Of a DNA stretch of 64,000 bases, positions 27,440 to 36,208 are shown piece after piece. Below the pieces are notes generated by a model. The model saw nothing but the letters and a program-made list of their open reading frames with translations. It was not told the origin of the DNA and ran no database searches. The position numbers were made by a program, and so were the translations under genes. Position 1 is the stretch's first letter; the number at the start of each line of letters is the position of its first letter. The stretch comes from Streptomyces tailanensis. Its GTDB lineage: Bacteria; Actinomycetota; Actinomycetes; Streptomycetales; Streptomycetaceae. Where the stretch lies: assembly GCF_008386495.1 (NCBI RefSeq), contig NZ_VTHJ01000040.1, forward strand, positions 24,491-88,490, given 5' to 3'.

Positions 27440-29533
27440 CTACGTCGACCTGCGCAGCGCCGCCCAGGTGTTGACGCCGACGTCGCCGTCGACCGTAAGC
27501 CCCTTGTCGCTCTGGAACAGCCGGACCGCGGACTCCGTGTCCGGGCCGAACTCGCCGTCCACGCCCGAGCCGCCGACGCTGTAGCCGCGCTTGGTGAGCA
27601 TGCACTGCACCTGGAGGACGCGCTCTCCCTTGTCGCCGCGGTCCGTGAGCTCCGTGCCGGAGTAGTGATTGCACTGGGAGAGCCACGCCGGGGTCGCGGG
27701 TTTCGTCGCGGTCTTCGTGGGCGTGGGGGTGGCGGTCGTGGCGTTGTCGCCCTCGTCGCCGCCCGAGGATCCTCCGGACGTGGGGGTGGCGGCGCGGGTG
27801 GGTGTGGGTGCCGTCGCGTCCGTGGGATCGGCGGACGGGGTTCCCTTGTCCTTCTTCTTCCCCTTCTCCTTTTCCTGGCTGGTGGATGGGGAGGCCGAGG
27901 CCGAGGAACCGGGCAGCGGGGAGGCCGCCTCGCCGTCGGGGGCCGTGGTCGTGGAGGCCGTCGGTGCGGCGGAGGCCGAGTCGTCGTCGCCCGCCGGACG
28001 CGTGACGAAGTAGGCGCTCGCGGCGACGGCACAGACCGCCAACGCGGCCACGACGGCGAAGTACGGCTTCTTCCGCCGCGGCTTGGCCGACGTGGACACG
28101 GACGTGACCGCCGAACCGGATGCAGAAGCGGATGCCGACGCGGCCGCGGGACCCTGCGCGCCCGGCCCCGGCGGCGGCCCGTACGCCCCGGCAGACGCCG
28201 GCGCCCCATAGGCACCCGGCGGAGTGTGTGCCCCCTGCGGGCCCGCCGGAGCCGGCGCTCCCTGCGCCCCCGCCGGTGCGGGCGCCCCGTACGCCCCGGC
28301 CGGTGTCTGTTCCCCATACCCGCCGGACGGCGGTGTGGCCGTCCCGTACGCCTCCGGTGGTGTGGCCGTCCCGTACGCCTCCGGTGGTGTGGCCGTCCCG
28401 TACGCCCCCGGTGGTGTGGCCGGCCCGAAGCCCGGGGTCGGGGCGGGGGCCTTGACGCGTTCGGTGGGGGCGCGGAAGTGGCCGGTCTGGCGGGCGGTGG
28501 CGTGGGTGAGGAGGTCGCAGGACCGGCGGCGGGCCAATAGGCGGGAGTTGAGCGGGTCGGGCCAGGGCAGGCCGGGGCCGTGGGTGCGGGCGGCGGCCGT
28601 GGCGGACTCGACGAGGTGGCCCGGAGCGGGCCGTCCGGCGGGGTCCTTGGCGAGGCAGGCGGAGAGCAGGGCGGCCAACCCCGGATCGGCGGCCGTGAGT
28701 TCGGCCATGACCTCCGGCTTGGGCTCCTCGAACGCGACCCGGTGCATGACGTCCACGCCGGTACCGTCGCCGAAGGGGGCGTGCCCGGCGACGGCGTACA
28801 CCAGTGTCCCGGCGAGTGAGAAGACGTCCGAGGCGGAGTCGCAGCGGCCGTCCCGCAGGTACTCGGGCGACATGTACGCGGGCGTGCCGACCCGGCTGCC
28901 GGTCGTGGTGATCGCGCTGCTGTCCACGGCCTGCGAGATGCCGAAGTCGATGACGTGGACGCCGTCGGCGGACAGCAGCACGTTGGACGGCTTGAGATCG
29001 CGGTGCACGACCCCGGCGGCGGCCAGCGCGGTGAGGGCGCGTCCCAGTTCGCCCACCAGCCGCCAGGCCCCGGCGGGCGGCAGTGTGCCGCACTCGCGGA
29101 CCGCGTCGGCGAGGTTGAGACCGGGCAGGTACTGCGTGGCCATCCACAGCAGTCCGTCCTCGTCCTGGTTCTCGAAGCCGGTGCCCAGCAGTCGCGGCGC
29201 GTACGGCGTGCGGACCCGCTCGTGCACCCCGGCCTCGCGCTGGAAACGGCGGCGGAACTCGGTGTCCTCGGCGTACTCCGGGCGGATCACCTTCACCGCG
29301 GCGAGCCCCGGCCCTCCCCCACTCTCGGCTGCGCTCGAGCGGGAGGTACCCCCACCGGCGGGCAGCGCCAGATAGACCCGGCCCATGCCGCCGCTGCCGA
29401 GCAGCCCCAGCGGTACGTACGGTCCGAGGCGTCCCGGGTCCGACGGCTTCAGCGGGGTCGCGCCCGTTTGCTCCAGTGCGGCGTCACCGGACGCCGGGGA
29501 GTACGGAGGCGGCTCGGGCCGCTGGTCTGACAT
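27440..29533 (-). CDS. Transmembrane Ser/Thr kinase with peptidoglycan-binding-like C-terminus
   Basis: 697 residues from ATG 29533. Kinase domain about 36-300: GSGGMG loop, AVKVI (Lys81), HRDLKPSN near 177, DFGIS, and SPEYLRDG in place of APE. A Pro/Gly/Ala linker with repeats of AYGTATPPE follows, then a membrane span near 488-510 and a Ser/Thr-rich stalk. A C-terminal PG_binding_1-like domain (about 617-697, DGEFGPDTESAVRLFQSDKG) would lie outside the cell. The layout implies a wall sensor, like PASTA kinases but with a different ectodomain. Residues 60-75 (TSRSSAAESGGG) are an in-frame dispersed repeat in the loop between strands beta2 and beta3 of the N-lobe. Confidence 0.92.
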   Translation of the reverse strand: MSDQRPEPPPYSPASGDAALEQTGATPLKPSDPGRLGPYVPLGLLGSGGMGRVYLALPAGGGTSRSSAAESGGGPGLAAVKVIRPEYAEDTEFRRRFQREAGVHERVRTPYAPRLLGTGFENQDEDGLLWMATQYLPGLNLADAVRECGTLPPAGAWRLVGELGRALTALAAAGVVHRDLKPSNVLLSADGVHVIDFGISQAVDSSAITTTGSRVGTPAYMSPEYLRDGRCDSASDVFSLAGTLVYAVAGHAPFGDGTGVDVMHRVAFEEPKPEVMAELTAADPGLAALLSACLAKDPAGRPAPGHLVESATAAARTHGPGLPWPDPLNSRLLARRRSCDLLTHATARQTGHFRAPTERVKAPAPTPGFGPATPPGAYGTATPPEAYGTATPPEAYGTATPPSGGYGEQTPAGAYGAPAPAGAQGAPAPAGPQGAHTPPGAYGAPASAGAYGPPPGPGAQGPAAASASASASGSAVTSVSTSAKPRRKKPYFAVVAALAVCAVAASAYFVTRPAGDDDSASAAPTASTTTAPDGEAASPLPGSSASASPSTSQEKEKGKKKDKGTPSADPTDATAPTPTRAATPTSGGSSGGDEGDNATTATPTPTKTATKPATPAWLSQCNHYSGTELTDRGDKGERVLQVQCMLTKRGYSVGGSGVDGEFGPDTESAVRLFQSDKGLTVDGDVGVNTWAALRRST
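29312..29354 (+). repeat. Short GC-rich repeat, copy C, inside the kinase gene
   Basis: Same core as copies at 8069, 20626 and 45768 (CCCTCCCCCACTCTCGG, GCTCGAGCGGGAGGTACCCCCA). Here it lies within coding sequence and reads in frame as TSRSSAAESGGG on the minus strand. It has no stop in that frame. Confidence 0.85.
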
Positions 29534-29711
29534 GGTTCCCCCGAGTTGGTGTTCTCTCTGATCGTGCGCTGCCGCAACGGTCTTATGGGCAACGTGAGTT
29601 GACGAGAGACTACCGTGCGGGCGCCGGACGGCCCGCCGGTACGGGACCGGCGGGCCGTGAAGGTTCGGCGTACGCCGGGGTCCTCCTTGCCGAGGGCCCG
29701 GGTGGGACGGC

Positions 29712-30263
29712 CTACTTGCAGGTGCGGCCCTTGTAGGTCGCGAGCTTCCAGGCGCCGTCCTCGTAGAACGCGTACTGGCCGTTGGGGGCGCGCCGCACGC
29801 GGAAGTCGTAGGCCGCGCCGTCGTACCGGAGGTAGAGGGTCTTCTTGGGGCCCGTGCTGCCCGAGTCGAACCTCAGCTTGTTGTCCGCCTTGTCGAACGT
29901 CTTGGGCCCGACCATGCCGTCGCGCGAAAGCTTCCAGCGCTTCTGCAGGTTCTTGGTGGCGAAGGTGGTGTTGGAGCCGAAGATGCCGTCGACGTCCCCG
30001 TTGTCGAACTTGGTGCCGTTCTTCTCGGTGGCGCCCTCGGCCCAGAGGATCCTCTGCCACAGGCAGCTGACGTTGGTCTTCGCGTACTTGGTGGCCGACA
30101 CGGTGCCCTCGCCGCCCCAGTCGTTCCCCTGGGTGCCGGAGCCGGTCATGAAGCCCTGGGCGGCCGTGGCCGAGGCGGGCGAGACGCCCAGGATCAGGGC
30201 GCCCGAGGCGGCGGCGCCCACGGCGGCGGTGGCCAGGCGGGCACGAGTCGTGCGGAAATTCAT
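29712..30263 (-). CDS. Secreted peptidoglycan-binding-like protein
   Basis: 183 residues from ATG 30263 after GGAAGGA. Signal peptide to about residue 40 (ending ASATAAQG). A PG_binding_1-like core reads LWQRILWAEGA, DGIFGSNTTFATKNLQKRW and DGMVGPKTFDKAD. A C-terminal beta region (YDFRVRRAPNGQYAFYEDGAW) is shared in pattern with the protein at 36209-36751. It lies between the two kinase genes on the same strand, so it may be a ligand or wall tether for them; that is inference. Confidence 0.88.
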   Translation of the reverse strand: MNFRTTRARLATAAVGAAASGALILGVSPASATAAQGFMTGSGTQGNDWGGEGTVSATKYAKTNVSCLWQRILWAEGATEKNGTKFDNGDVDGIFGSNTTFATKNLQKRWKLSRDGMVGPKTFDKADNKLRFDSGSTGPKKTLYLRYDGAAYDFRVRRAPNGQYAFYEDGAWKLATYKGRTCK

Positions 30264-30283
30264 GGTGTTCCTTCCCCGTTGGT

Positions 30284-30304
30284 GTGGTGCGTGGTGCGTG
30301 GTGC
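30284..30304 (-). repeat. Three 7-bp tandem repeats
   Basis: GTGGTGC three times in the leader of the secreted protein at 29712-30263, 21 to 41 bp before its start. Slippage-prone; possible effect on expression. Confidence 0.6.
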
Positions 30305-30419
30305 GTGGGCCGTGCGTACGCCGTCCCCCCTCCGGACGACGCACATGCGACTTTGCGGGTGCGGAGGCGCGAGCGGTACCTCGAATGTTTCAGGGGGTAC
30401 TCGTCCGTGTGGCGTCGGC

Positions 30420-31901
30420 TCACCAGATTGACGAGAGCAGGCTCCACAACGTCGGCTTGGACGAGCAGTTGTCGAGCAGCTCGTGCGACAGCGGCGCGTA
30501 GGTGCCCGCCAGATTGCCCATGCTGTTGACGGAGCTGCAGCCGGTCCGCTGGGCCCAGCGGCGGCGGTCGTAGCCGGCGGGCTGGAAGCCGGTGCCCCGG
30601 TAGTACGCCACATCGCGGCGTTCCCGCTCGTCCGAGATGTTGTTGAAGACCGACCGGACGGGCCGGTCGGCGGCCCAAGCGCACGTCTCCTCGCCGGACT
30701 GCCAGTCCGTGTCGTCGCCCTGCCAACTGCACATGTCGCCGTTGCCGTTGTGCTCGCTGAAGAAGCAGACACTGTCCGCCGGGCAGCGGTGGTAGCCGTA
30801 GACGACCTGGCCGTCCGGGCCGGTGGGGAAGGCCGCCGCCTCGGGCAGGGCCCGGTAGACGGGAGTCCCGTCTTCGGGGACCACGTGCGTGTACGCCGCC
30901 ACGGCCGTTCCCGTCGTCGCGAGGAGCACGGTCGCGAGGGCCGCCGCCAGGACGGGGTGCCGGCGCCAGAAGCGGGGGCGCAGCCTCGGCAGGCGGCCGG
31001 AGCGGGTGACGCCTGCGGCCTGTTCCACGCGGCGCAGCAGCTCGGCCGCCGTGGGCCGCTCCTTGCGCGCGCGGGCGAGGCAGTCGGTGACGATCTCCCG
31101 CCAGGGGGCGGGGAGTTCGGGGTGCGGGCGGAGGCCGTCGATGCCGCGCGCGTAGCGCACCGCCGCGTCCGTACGGGCCGCGGTGGTGCCGCCGGGCAGC
31201 GGGTGCTCCCCGGTGAGGACGAGGTGGGCGAGGACGCCGAAGGCCCAGATGTCGGCGGTGGGGCGGGTCCGGGCACCGCGTTCGCCGAGCTCGGCCCAGA
31301 GCAGCTCGGGCGGGGTGTAGTCGGGGGTGGCGAACGCGGGGGCGTAGGCGTGGGTGCCCTCCAGTTCGGCCGCCATGCCGAAGTCGGCGAGCCGTACCGA
31401 ACCGTCCGCCATCAGCAGGACGTTGGCGGGCTTGAGGTCGCCGTGCACCCAGCCCGCGTGGTGCAGCTGGTGCAGGCCCTCGCAGACCTGGGCGAGAAGC
31501 GTCGGGCCGGAGCCGGGGGCCGGGGTGCGGTCCAGCAGGGTCTCCAGGGAACCCGCGGCCTCCTCCAGGACCAGGACGGTGGCGCCGTCGAGCTCCGGCT
31601 GCTCCGGGTCGTCGACCGTGAGCACCTCGTACATCCGGATCAGCCGTGGCGAACGCAAGCGCTCCAGCAACTTCACCTCGCGCTCGACCAGTTCCCGCAG
31701 ATGCCGCAACCGGCGCGGGGTGCGGGTGCCGGTCGGGAGGAACTTCAGCGCCGCCCGGCGGGGCAGCCCCGGCTCCTCGCCGCCGGCGCGCCGGGCGGTG
31801 TAGACGGTGCCGAACGCGCCGGACGCCAGCGGCTCGCGCACCTCCCACCGGCCCACCCGATAGCCGTGCGGAACCGGCACGGCGTGCGTCGACCCGGTCA
31901 C
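30420..31901 (-). CDS. Ser/Thr kinase with I36-inhibitor-like ectodomain
   Basis: 493 residues from GTG 31901, which overlaps the FHA stop as GTGA. Kinase domain 20-290: ASGAFGTVYTARR, AALKFLP, HGDLKPAN near 150 (HGD replaces HRD) and LADFGMA, so it is a non-RD kinase. A membrane span (HPVLAAALATVLLATTGTAVAAY) lies near 312-334. The outer domain has six or more Cys and CPADSVCFFSEHNGNGDMC, then RPVRSVFNNIS. This matches the beta/gamma-crystallin-like fold of peptidase inhibitor family I36. Such kinases are rare and the ectodomain suggests protease or peptide sensing. Confidence 0.88.
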   Translation of the reverse strand: MTGSTHAVPVPHGYRVGRWEVREPLASGAFGTVYTARRAGGEEPGLPRRAALKFLPTGTRTPRRLRHLRELVEREVKLLERLRSPRLIRMYEVLTVDDPEQPELDGATVLVLEEAAGSLETLLDRTPAPGSGPTLLAQVCEGLHQLHHAGWVHGDLKPANVLLMADGSVRLADFGMAAELEGTHAYAPAFATPDYTPPELLWAELGERGARTRPTADIWAFGVLAHLVLTGEHPLPGGTTAARTDAAVRYARGIDGLRPHPELPAPWREIVTDCLARARKERPTAAELLRRVEQAAGVTRSGRLPRLRPRFWRRHPVLAAALATVLLATTGTAVAAYTHVVPEDGTPVYRALPEAAAFPTGPDGQVVYGYHRCPADSVCFFSEHNGNGDMCSWQGDDTDWQSGEETCAWAADRPVRSVFNNISDERERRDVAYYRGTGFQPAGYDRRRWAQRTGCSSVNSMGNLAGTYAPLSHELLDNCSSKPTLWSLLSSIW

Positions 31902-32641
31902 CCGGTCACTTCGCTCGGGACGGCGGCCAGCACGACGAGGTCGTCCTCGCACACGAGGTCGAAGCGCAGGGCGAGCGAGACCAGCGACTCCTTCTTGCCG
32001 TTGTGGCGCAGGCCGGGCTCACCGCTGTCCGGTGAAGGCTTGAGGCGCAGCTTGACCGCCAGGTAGTCGATGTTCCAGTAGACGGCGGAACGGGTGGCCG
32101 CGGGCCAGGTCGGGCGGAGCCGCTCGACGACCTGGTCGACGGTGGGCAGCGGTGCGTGCGGTTCACCGCGCAGCCTGGGCTCGCACAGGGCGGTCAGTAC
32201 GGCGAAGTACCGCTTGGTGCGGTCCAGCGAGAACGCCGGAGCCGTGGCCCCGCCGCCGAGTCCGGCGTGGTCGTCACGGGAGCGGTAACTGTGGCGTGGC
32301 GCCCAGACGTCGAAGCTCAGCAGATCGCCGGCGGCGGGCAGCACGACCCGCGAGAACTCGAACGGTACGGGGGCGTCCTGACGGCCGGGCGCGACCTTGA
32401 TGTGCTCGCCCGCGCCCTCCGGGTTCTCCACCACGTAGGTCTGGTCCGTGCTGTGGTTGCTCAGGATCCAGAAGGCGTGGAGTGCGGTGATCTCCCCGGC
32501 CACGCGGGACACGCCCTCGTGGACGATCGTCAGGTCGTTGCCCGTCTCCGCACGGCCGAAGGAGATCCGCTCGCCTGAGGCGATACGTATCTGCTCCCGC
32601 GGCCGGCCGCACTCCGGAGGCACCACGATGATGCTGTGCAT
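31898..32641 (-). CDS. FHA-domain protein, partner of the kinase
   Basis: 247 residues from ATG 32641, after GAGGA. An FHA fold fits ISFGRAETGNDLTIVHEGVSRVAGEI and FWILSNHSTDQTYVVEN (GR, SR and N positions for phosphothreonine binding). The C-terminal half (LPTVDQVVERLRPTWPAATRSAVYWNIDYLAVKL) looks like a winged helix. It is coupled by a 4-bp overlap to the I36 kinase, so it is probably the kinase substrate or output. The promoter lies in 32642-32700. Confidence 0.85.
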   Translation of the reverse strand: MHSIIVVPPECGRPREQIRIASGERISFGRAETGNDLTIVHEGVSRVAGEITALHAFWILSNHSTDQTYVVENPEGAGEHIKVAPGRQDAPVPFEFSRVVLPAAGDLLSFDVWAPRHSYRSRDDHAGLGGGATAPAFSLDRTKRYFAVLTALCEPRLRGEPHAPLPTVDQVVERLRPTWPAATRSAVYWNIDYLAVKLRLKPSPDSGEPGLRHNGKKESLVSLALRFDLVCEDDLVVLAAVPSEVTG

Positions 32642-32818
32642 GCCGTGTCCTCTTCTCTTCTGCGGAACGTCAGCGTAAAGGGGGCCTGTTCAACCGCGTT
32701 TGCTGTGAACGATTCAAGCAGGTGTGAGCGAATCAGCAGGCCGGTGTGCCCACTTGTGGGAGCGGACGAGCAGCCCGTCGCCGGTGTCGCCGTCATAGCC
32801 GTTGTTGAACGCGCCGAA

Positions 32819-32848
32819 GGGCCGTACCCCTTCCCGCGGGTACGGCCC
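32819..32848. terminator. Hairpin after the DUF-type membrane gene
   Basis: Arms GGGCCGTACCC (32819-32829) and GGGTACGGCCC (32838-32848), 19 bp past the stop of the minus-strand gene at 32867-33460. Confidence 0.8.
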
Positions 32849-32866
32849 CTCAGAGTGCTCGGCGGC

Positions 32867-33460
32867 TCAGTAGCGCGGGCGGTTGAACCACGCCTTGCCG
32901 TTCGCGTTGCCGACGAAGACGGCGATCAGGATGCCCAGCACCAGGTGGACGAGACCGATCAGGAAGAACGGGTAGATGCCCAGCACCGCGGTGATGACGC
33001 CGAAGACCAGCGCCGCGACACGTACGCCGTTGCCGCCGGTGTTGAACTTCACCGCGAGCATGATCGCGTAGACGAGCCAGGCCACCGCGAACACGGCCAT
33101 CGCCCACATGAGGCCGACCGGGATGTCGCCGAGCGCGTCCTGGAGCGCGGGGTCCTCGGTGCTGTCGCTGGCCGCGCTCACGGCCGCCGCGCCGATGCCG
33201 TACAGGAGTACGCCGATCACCTGGAGGCCGACGATGACCCAGAGCATCACGCGGGCCGAGTTGACCGTGCTGGGCATGGTCGTGGGTGCGGTCGGGTAGC
33301 CGCCGCCGTATCCCTGGGAGACCGGCGGGGCGGCCGGGTAGCCGTAGCCCGGCTGCTGCTGGGGCTGGCCCTGCTGCGGGTAGCCGTAGCCCTGGTTCTG
33401 CGGCTGCTGCGGCGGCTGCTGGGGCTGGCCGTACGGGTTGTTCGGGTCGCCGAAGCTCAT
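32867..33460 (-). CDS. Small membrane protein with Gln/Pro/Tyr-rich N-terminus
   Basis: 197 residues from ATG 33460 after GGAGGAAA. Residues 1-70 are QPQQPPQQPQNQGYGYPQQG-type low complexity. Four hydrophobic segments follow (VMLWVIVGLQVIGVLLYGIG, VGLMWAMAVFAVAWLVYAIM, VAALVFGVITAVLGIYPFF, LVHLVLGILIAVFVG). Resembles DUF4064/DUF4870-like actinobacterial envelope proteins; function unknown. Divergent from folD. Confidence 0.82.
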   Translation of the reverse strand: MSFGDPNNPYGQPQQPPQQPQNQGYGYPQQGQPQQQPGYGYPAAPPVSQGYGGGYPTAPTTMPSTVNSARVMLWVIVGLQVIGVLLYGIGAAAVSAASDSTEDPALQDALGDIPVGLMWAMAVFAVAWLVYAIMLAVKFNTGGNGVRVAALVFGVITAVLGIYPFFLIGLVHLVLGILIAVFVGNANGKAWFNRPRY

Positions 33461-33732
33461 GGCGGGGTTTCCTCCGTTGCCTTGTGCGGGGACGCGAGGC
33501 ACGGTTCGGAGGAATGTCCTGAATCTTTGAACTGGTCACATCCCCCGGCAGTGCCCGCGGCACTGTGCCCCAATCGTTTTATGCGCCCGCTCAGATGTCC
33601 AGCCACATTCCTCGGACGTTGTGCAAGTGCAACACATCCGATCTTGTCGGACACGGGCTCTGTGGGTCCACGGGGTGTCCAAGGGACGGCCGGATTGGAA
33701 CCGGGGCCGGGTCATCCGCGAAGATTGGGCCC

Positions 33733-34587
33733 ATGACCGCCCAGATTCTCGATGGCAAGGCCACCGCAGCCGAGATCAAGTCCGAGCTGACCGCCCGTGT
33801 GGCGGCGCTGAAGGAGAAGGGCGTCACGCCCGGACTCGGCACGATCCTGGTCGGGGACGACCCCGGCAGCCAGAAGTACGTCGCCGGCAAGCACCGCGAC
33901 TGCGCGCAGGTCGGCATCGCCTCCATCCAGCGCGAACTGCCCGCGACCGCCACCCAGGAGGAGATCGAGGCGGTGGTGCGGGAGCTCAACGAGGACCCCG
34001 CCTGCACCGGCTACATCGTCCAGCTGCCGCTTCCCAGGGGCATCGACGAGAACCGCGTCCTCGAACTGATGAACCCCGACAAGGACGCCGACGGCCTCCA
34101 CCCGATGAACCTCGGGCGCCTCGTCCTGAACGAGCCCGCCCCGCTGCCCTGCACCCCCAACGGCATCCTCACCCTCCTTCGCCGGCACGGCGTCGAGATC
34201 AAGGGCGCCGAGGTCGTGGTCGTCGGCCGCGGTGTGACCATCGGCCGCCCGATGCCGCTCCTCCTCACCCGGCGCAGCGAGAACGCGACGGTGACCCAGT
34301 GCCACACCGGTACGCGTGATCTGTCCGCCCACCTCAGGCGCGCCGACATCATCGTCGCCGCCGCCGGCTCGGCCCACCTCGTCCGCCCTGAGGACGTGAA
34401 GCCGGGCGCCGCCGTCCTCGACGTCGGTGTCTCCCGCTCCGCCGAGGGCAAGATCGTCGGAGACGTTCACCCCGGCGTCGCCGAGGTCGCCGGCTGGATC
34501 TCCCCCAACCCCGGCGGCGTCGGCCCGATGACCCGCGCCCAGCTGCTCGTCAACGTGGTCGAGGCGGCGGAGCGCAGTGTCGGCTGA
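33733..34587 (+). CDS. folD: Methylenetetrahydrofolate dehydrogenase / cyclohydrolase
   Basis: Makes 10-formyl-THF for PurN and PurH. 284 residues from ATG 33733. KYVAGKHRDCAQVGI holds the catalytic Lys/Tyr region, GYIVQLPLP the folate site, VVVGRGVTIGRP the NADP Rossmann loop, and NPGGVGPMTRAQLL the C-terminal signature. The stop overlaps the following DUF3017 gene by 11 bp. Confidence 0.97.
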   Translation: MTAQILDGKATAAEIKSELTARVAALKEKGVTPGLGTILVGDDPGSQKYVAGKHRDCAQVGIASIQRELPATATQEEIEAVVRELNEDPACTGYIVQLPLPRGIDENRVLELMNPDKDADGLHPMNLGRLVLNEPAPLPCTPNGILTLLRRHGVEIKGAEVVVVGRGVTIGRPMPLLLTRRSENATVTQCHTGTRDLSAHLRRADIIVAAAGSAHLVRPEDVKPGAAVLDVGVSRSAEGKIVGDVHPGVAEVAGWISPNPGGVGPMTRAQLLVNVVEAAERSVG

Positions 34588-35257
34588 CGGCAGCGCCGAG
34601 GGGCTGCCGGGCAAGAAGGGGAGGCCGGCCGGGCCCCGGGCGTCGGAGAAGGCCGAGGGGGCGCGGGCATCGGCCGACGGCTCGGCGAAGCCGCCGGGCG
34701 CGTCGGGGCGAGCCGGGAAGCCGGGGGGCTCCGGGGCGAGCGGGAGCTCCAAGGCGTTGGAGAACGGGACCTCGGAGAAGGAGACCATGGCGCGGGCCGC
34801 GGAGGAGATCGAGGTGCGGGACCCCGTCAGTGCTCCCGGGGTCGACGGGGAACCCGTGCGTACCACCCGGCGGTTCCCGATGTTCACCAAGGACACGGCG
34901 CGGCCCGAGGGCGGTGGGCGTGCGGCGCCCCGTGACGCGCCCGCGCCCGCTCGGCAGTGGCCGATCCTCGCCGTGCTGTGCACCGTGGCACTCGGGCTGC
35001 TGGTCACCGCGTTCGACGCGTTCCGGATCGGCACGATCCTGATCGGCGGCGCCCTGCTCGCCGGGGCGGTGCTGCGATGGGTCGTACCGGACGTCGGCAT
35101 GCTGGCCGTGCGCTCCCGCTTCACCGACATGGTCACGTACGTCGCCCTGGGCACCGCCATCGTGCTCCTCGCGCTCATGGCCCAGCCCAAGCCGTTGCTG
35201 GAGATCCCCTTCCTCAAGGACACGCTGCACTTCACCGTCGGGGAAGAGACGGATTGA
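34577..35257 (+). CDS. DUF3017 membrane protein
   Basis: 226 residues if it starts at GTG 34577, inside the end of folD. Residues 1-120 are disordered (Ala/Gly/Ser-rich, charged). Three transmembrane segments follow (WPILAVLCTVALGLLVTAF, IGTILIGGALLAGAVLRWVV, VTYVALGTAIVLLALMA). DUF3017 genes follow folD in actinobacteria. Function unknown. An internal start such as ATG 34789 (MARAAEEIEV) would give a product of normal family size. Confidence 0.8.
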   Translation: MSADGSAEGLPGKKGRPAGPRASEKAEGARASADGSAKPPGASGRAGKPGGSGASGSSKALENGTSEKETMARAAEEIEVRDPVSAPGVDGEPVRTTRRFPMFTKDTARPEGGGRAAPRDAPAPARQWPILAVLCTVALGLLVTAFDAFRIGTILIGGALLAGAVLRWVVPDVGMLAVRSRFTDMVTYVALGTAIVLLALMAQPKPLLEIPFLKDTLHFTVGEETD

Positions 35258-35662
35258 GGGGCGGACACATGCGACGGCGGCCCATCCCCTCCCCCGAGTA
35301 AGGACGGACCGCCGTCGCGATCCACACTCGTGCACGGCGAACGTGCTGTTCAACACCTGTCAGGCCGCTGTGGCACGGAAGTGACCATTCCGCCAAGGTG
35401 TCCGTACGGCGCCACGACGACGGCACCCGCGCGTCATCACTCCGGGGCACGCCCCGTCTCACCTCTCACCCCGGCGCGCCGTTGGAATCACTCCACGGCG
35501 CCGCCAGAATCAGCCCCGGGAGCGGCGTTCGCGCCGGTGGGAACCGGTCGCCCGCCACCGTCGTCACTTGCTCAGACGCCTGACTCAGCCCCCCTTACCC
35601 AACCCGCTTACTCAGACCCTTGTCCCCTGGTCGGACCCCGCCCGAAGCCGAGGAGGCAGCCG
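35258..35662. other. Intergenic region between DUF3017 and the HTH gene
   Basis: Contains the terminator at 35271-35318 and the promoter of the next gene. A run of Pro-coding-like sequence at 35440-35620 has no start with a ribosome site before 35663. No RNA gene seen. Confidence 0.5.
35271..35318 (+). terminator. Terminator of the folD operon
   Basis: Perfect arms GCGACGGCGG (35271-35280) and CCGCCGTCGC (35309-35318), 28-nt loop, just past the DUF3017 stop. Confidence 0.7.
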
Positions 35663-36169
35663 ATGAGCGCCTGGCAGCCGCTGCCGGACGAACTCCCCCC
35701 GGAGGTTCAGCACTTCGTGGAGCAGTTGCGGCTGCTCAAGGACCGCACGGGACTCAGTCTGGTCGCGCTCGGCGCCCGTACCGCGTACAGCAAGTCCTCC
35801 TGGCAGCGGTACCTCAACGGCACCCAGCCCCCGCCCCGCCAAGCCGTCGTCGCCCTGTGCCGGGTCGCGGGGGAGGACCCCGAACGCTTCGGGGTGCGCT
35901 GGGAGTTGGCCGTACGGGTCTGGCCGCGCCCGGCGGCAACGACCGCGGGCCGGCCGACGGACACCGCCGGGACGGGGCCGGCGATGACAGAGGCCGAGGC
36001 GGAGGCGTACGAGGACGACCCCACCCTCCCCTGGTGGGACACCCCCGTCGAGGAACCGAGGACCAGGCCACCCGGCCGCCTGGCCCTCTACGCCGCGCTC
36101 GCCGTCCTCGCGCTCCTCGCCCTCGTCGGCATCGGCGTCGCACTGATAGGGGCCATCACGCTGTCGTGA
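35663..36169 (+). CDS. XRE-like HTH protein with C-terminal membrane anchor
   Basis: 168 residues from ATG 35663 (GAGGAGG at 6 nt). The HTH reads LRLLKDRTGLSLVALGARTAYSKSSWQRYLNG. An acidic linker and one transmembrane segment (LALYAALAVLALLALVGIGVALIG) end the protein. Its N-terminus is clearly related to the protein at 37315 (shared PDEL.P.V..F..QLR.L.DR.G.S pattern). Membrane-tethered transcription factors of this sort may respond to envelope state; target unknown. Confidence 0.85.
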   Translation: MSAWQPLPDELPPEVQHFVEQLRLLKDRTGLSLVALGARTAYSKSSWQRYLNGTQPPPRQAVVALCRVAGEDPERFGVRWELAVRVWPRPAATTAGRPTDTAGTGPAMTEAEAEAYEDDPTLPWWDTPVEEPRTRPPGRLALYAALAVLALLALVGIGVALIGAITLS

Positions 36170-36208
36170 CGGCCCCGGTCTCAACGGGTCCCGGCCTCAA
36201 CCGGCCCC

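Noticed and set aside
33540..33732. Possible folate or purine riboswitch before folD
   Set aside because: I could not find a conserved motif; only ordinary promoter-like sequence.
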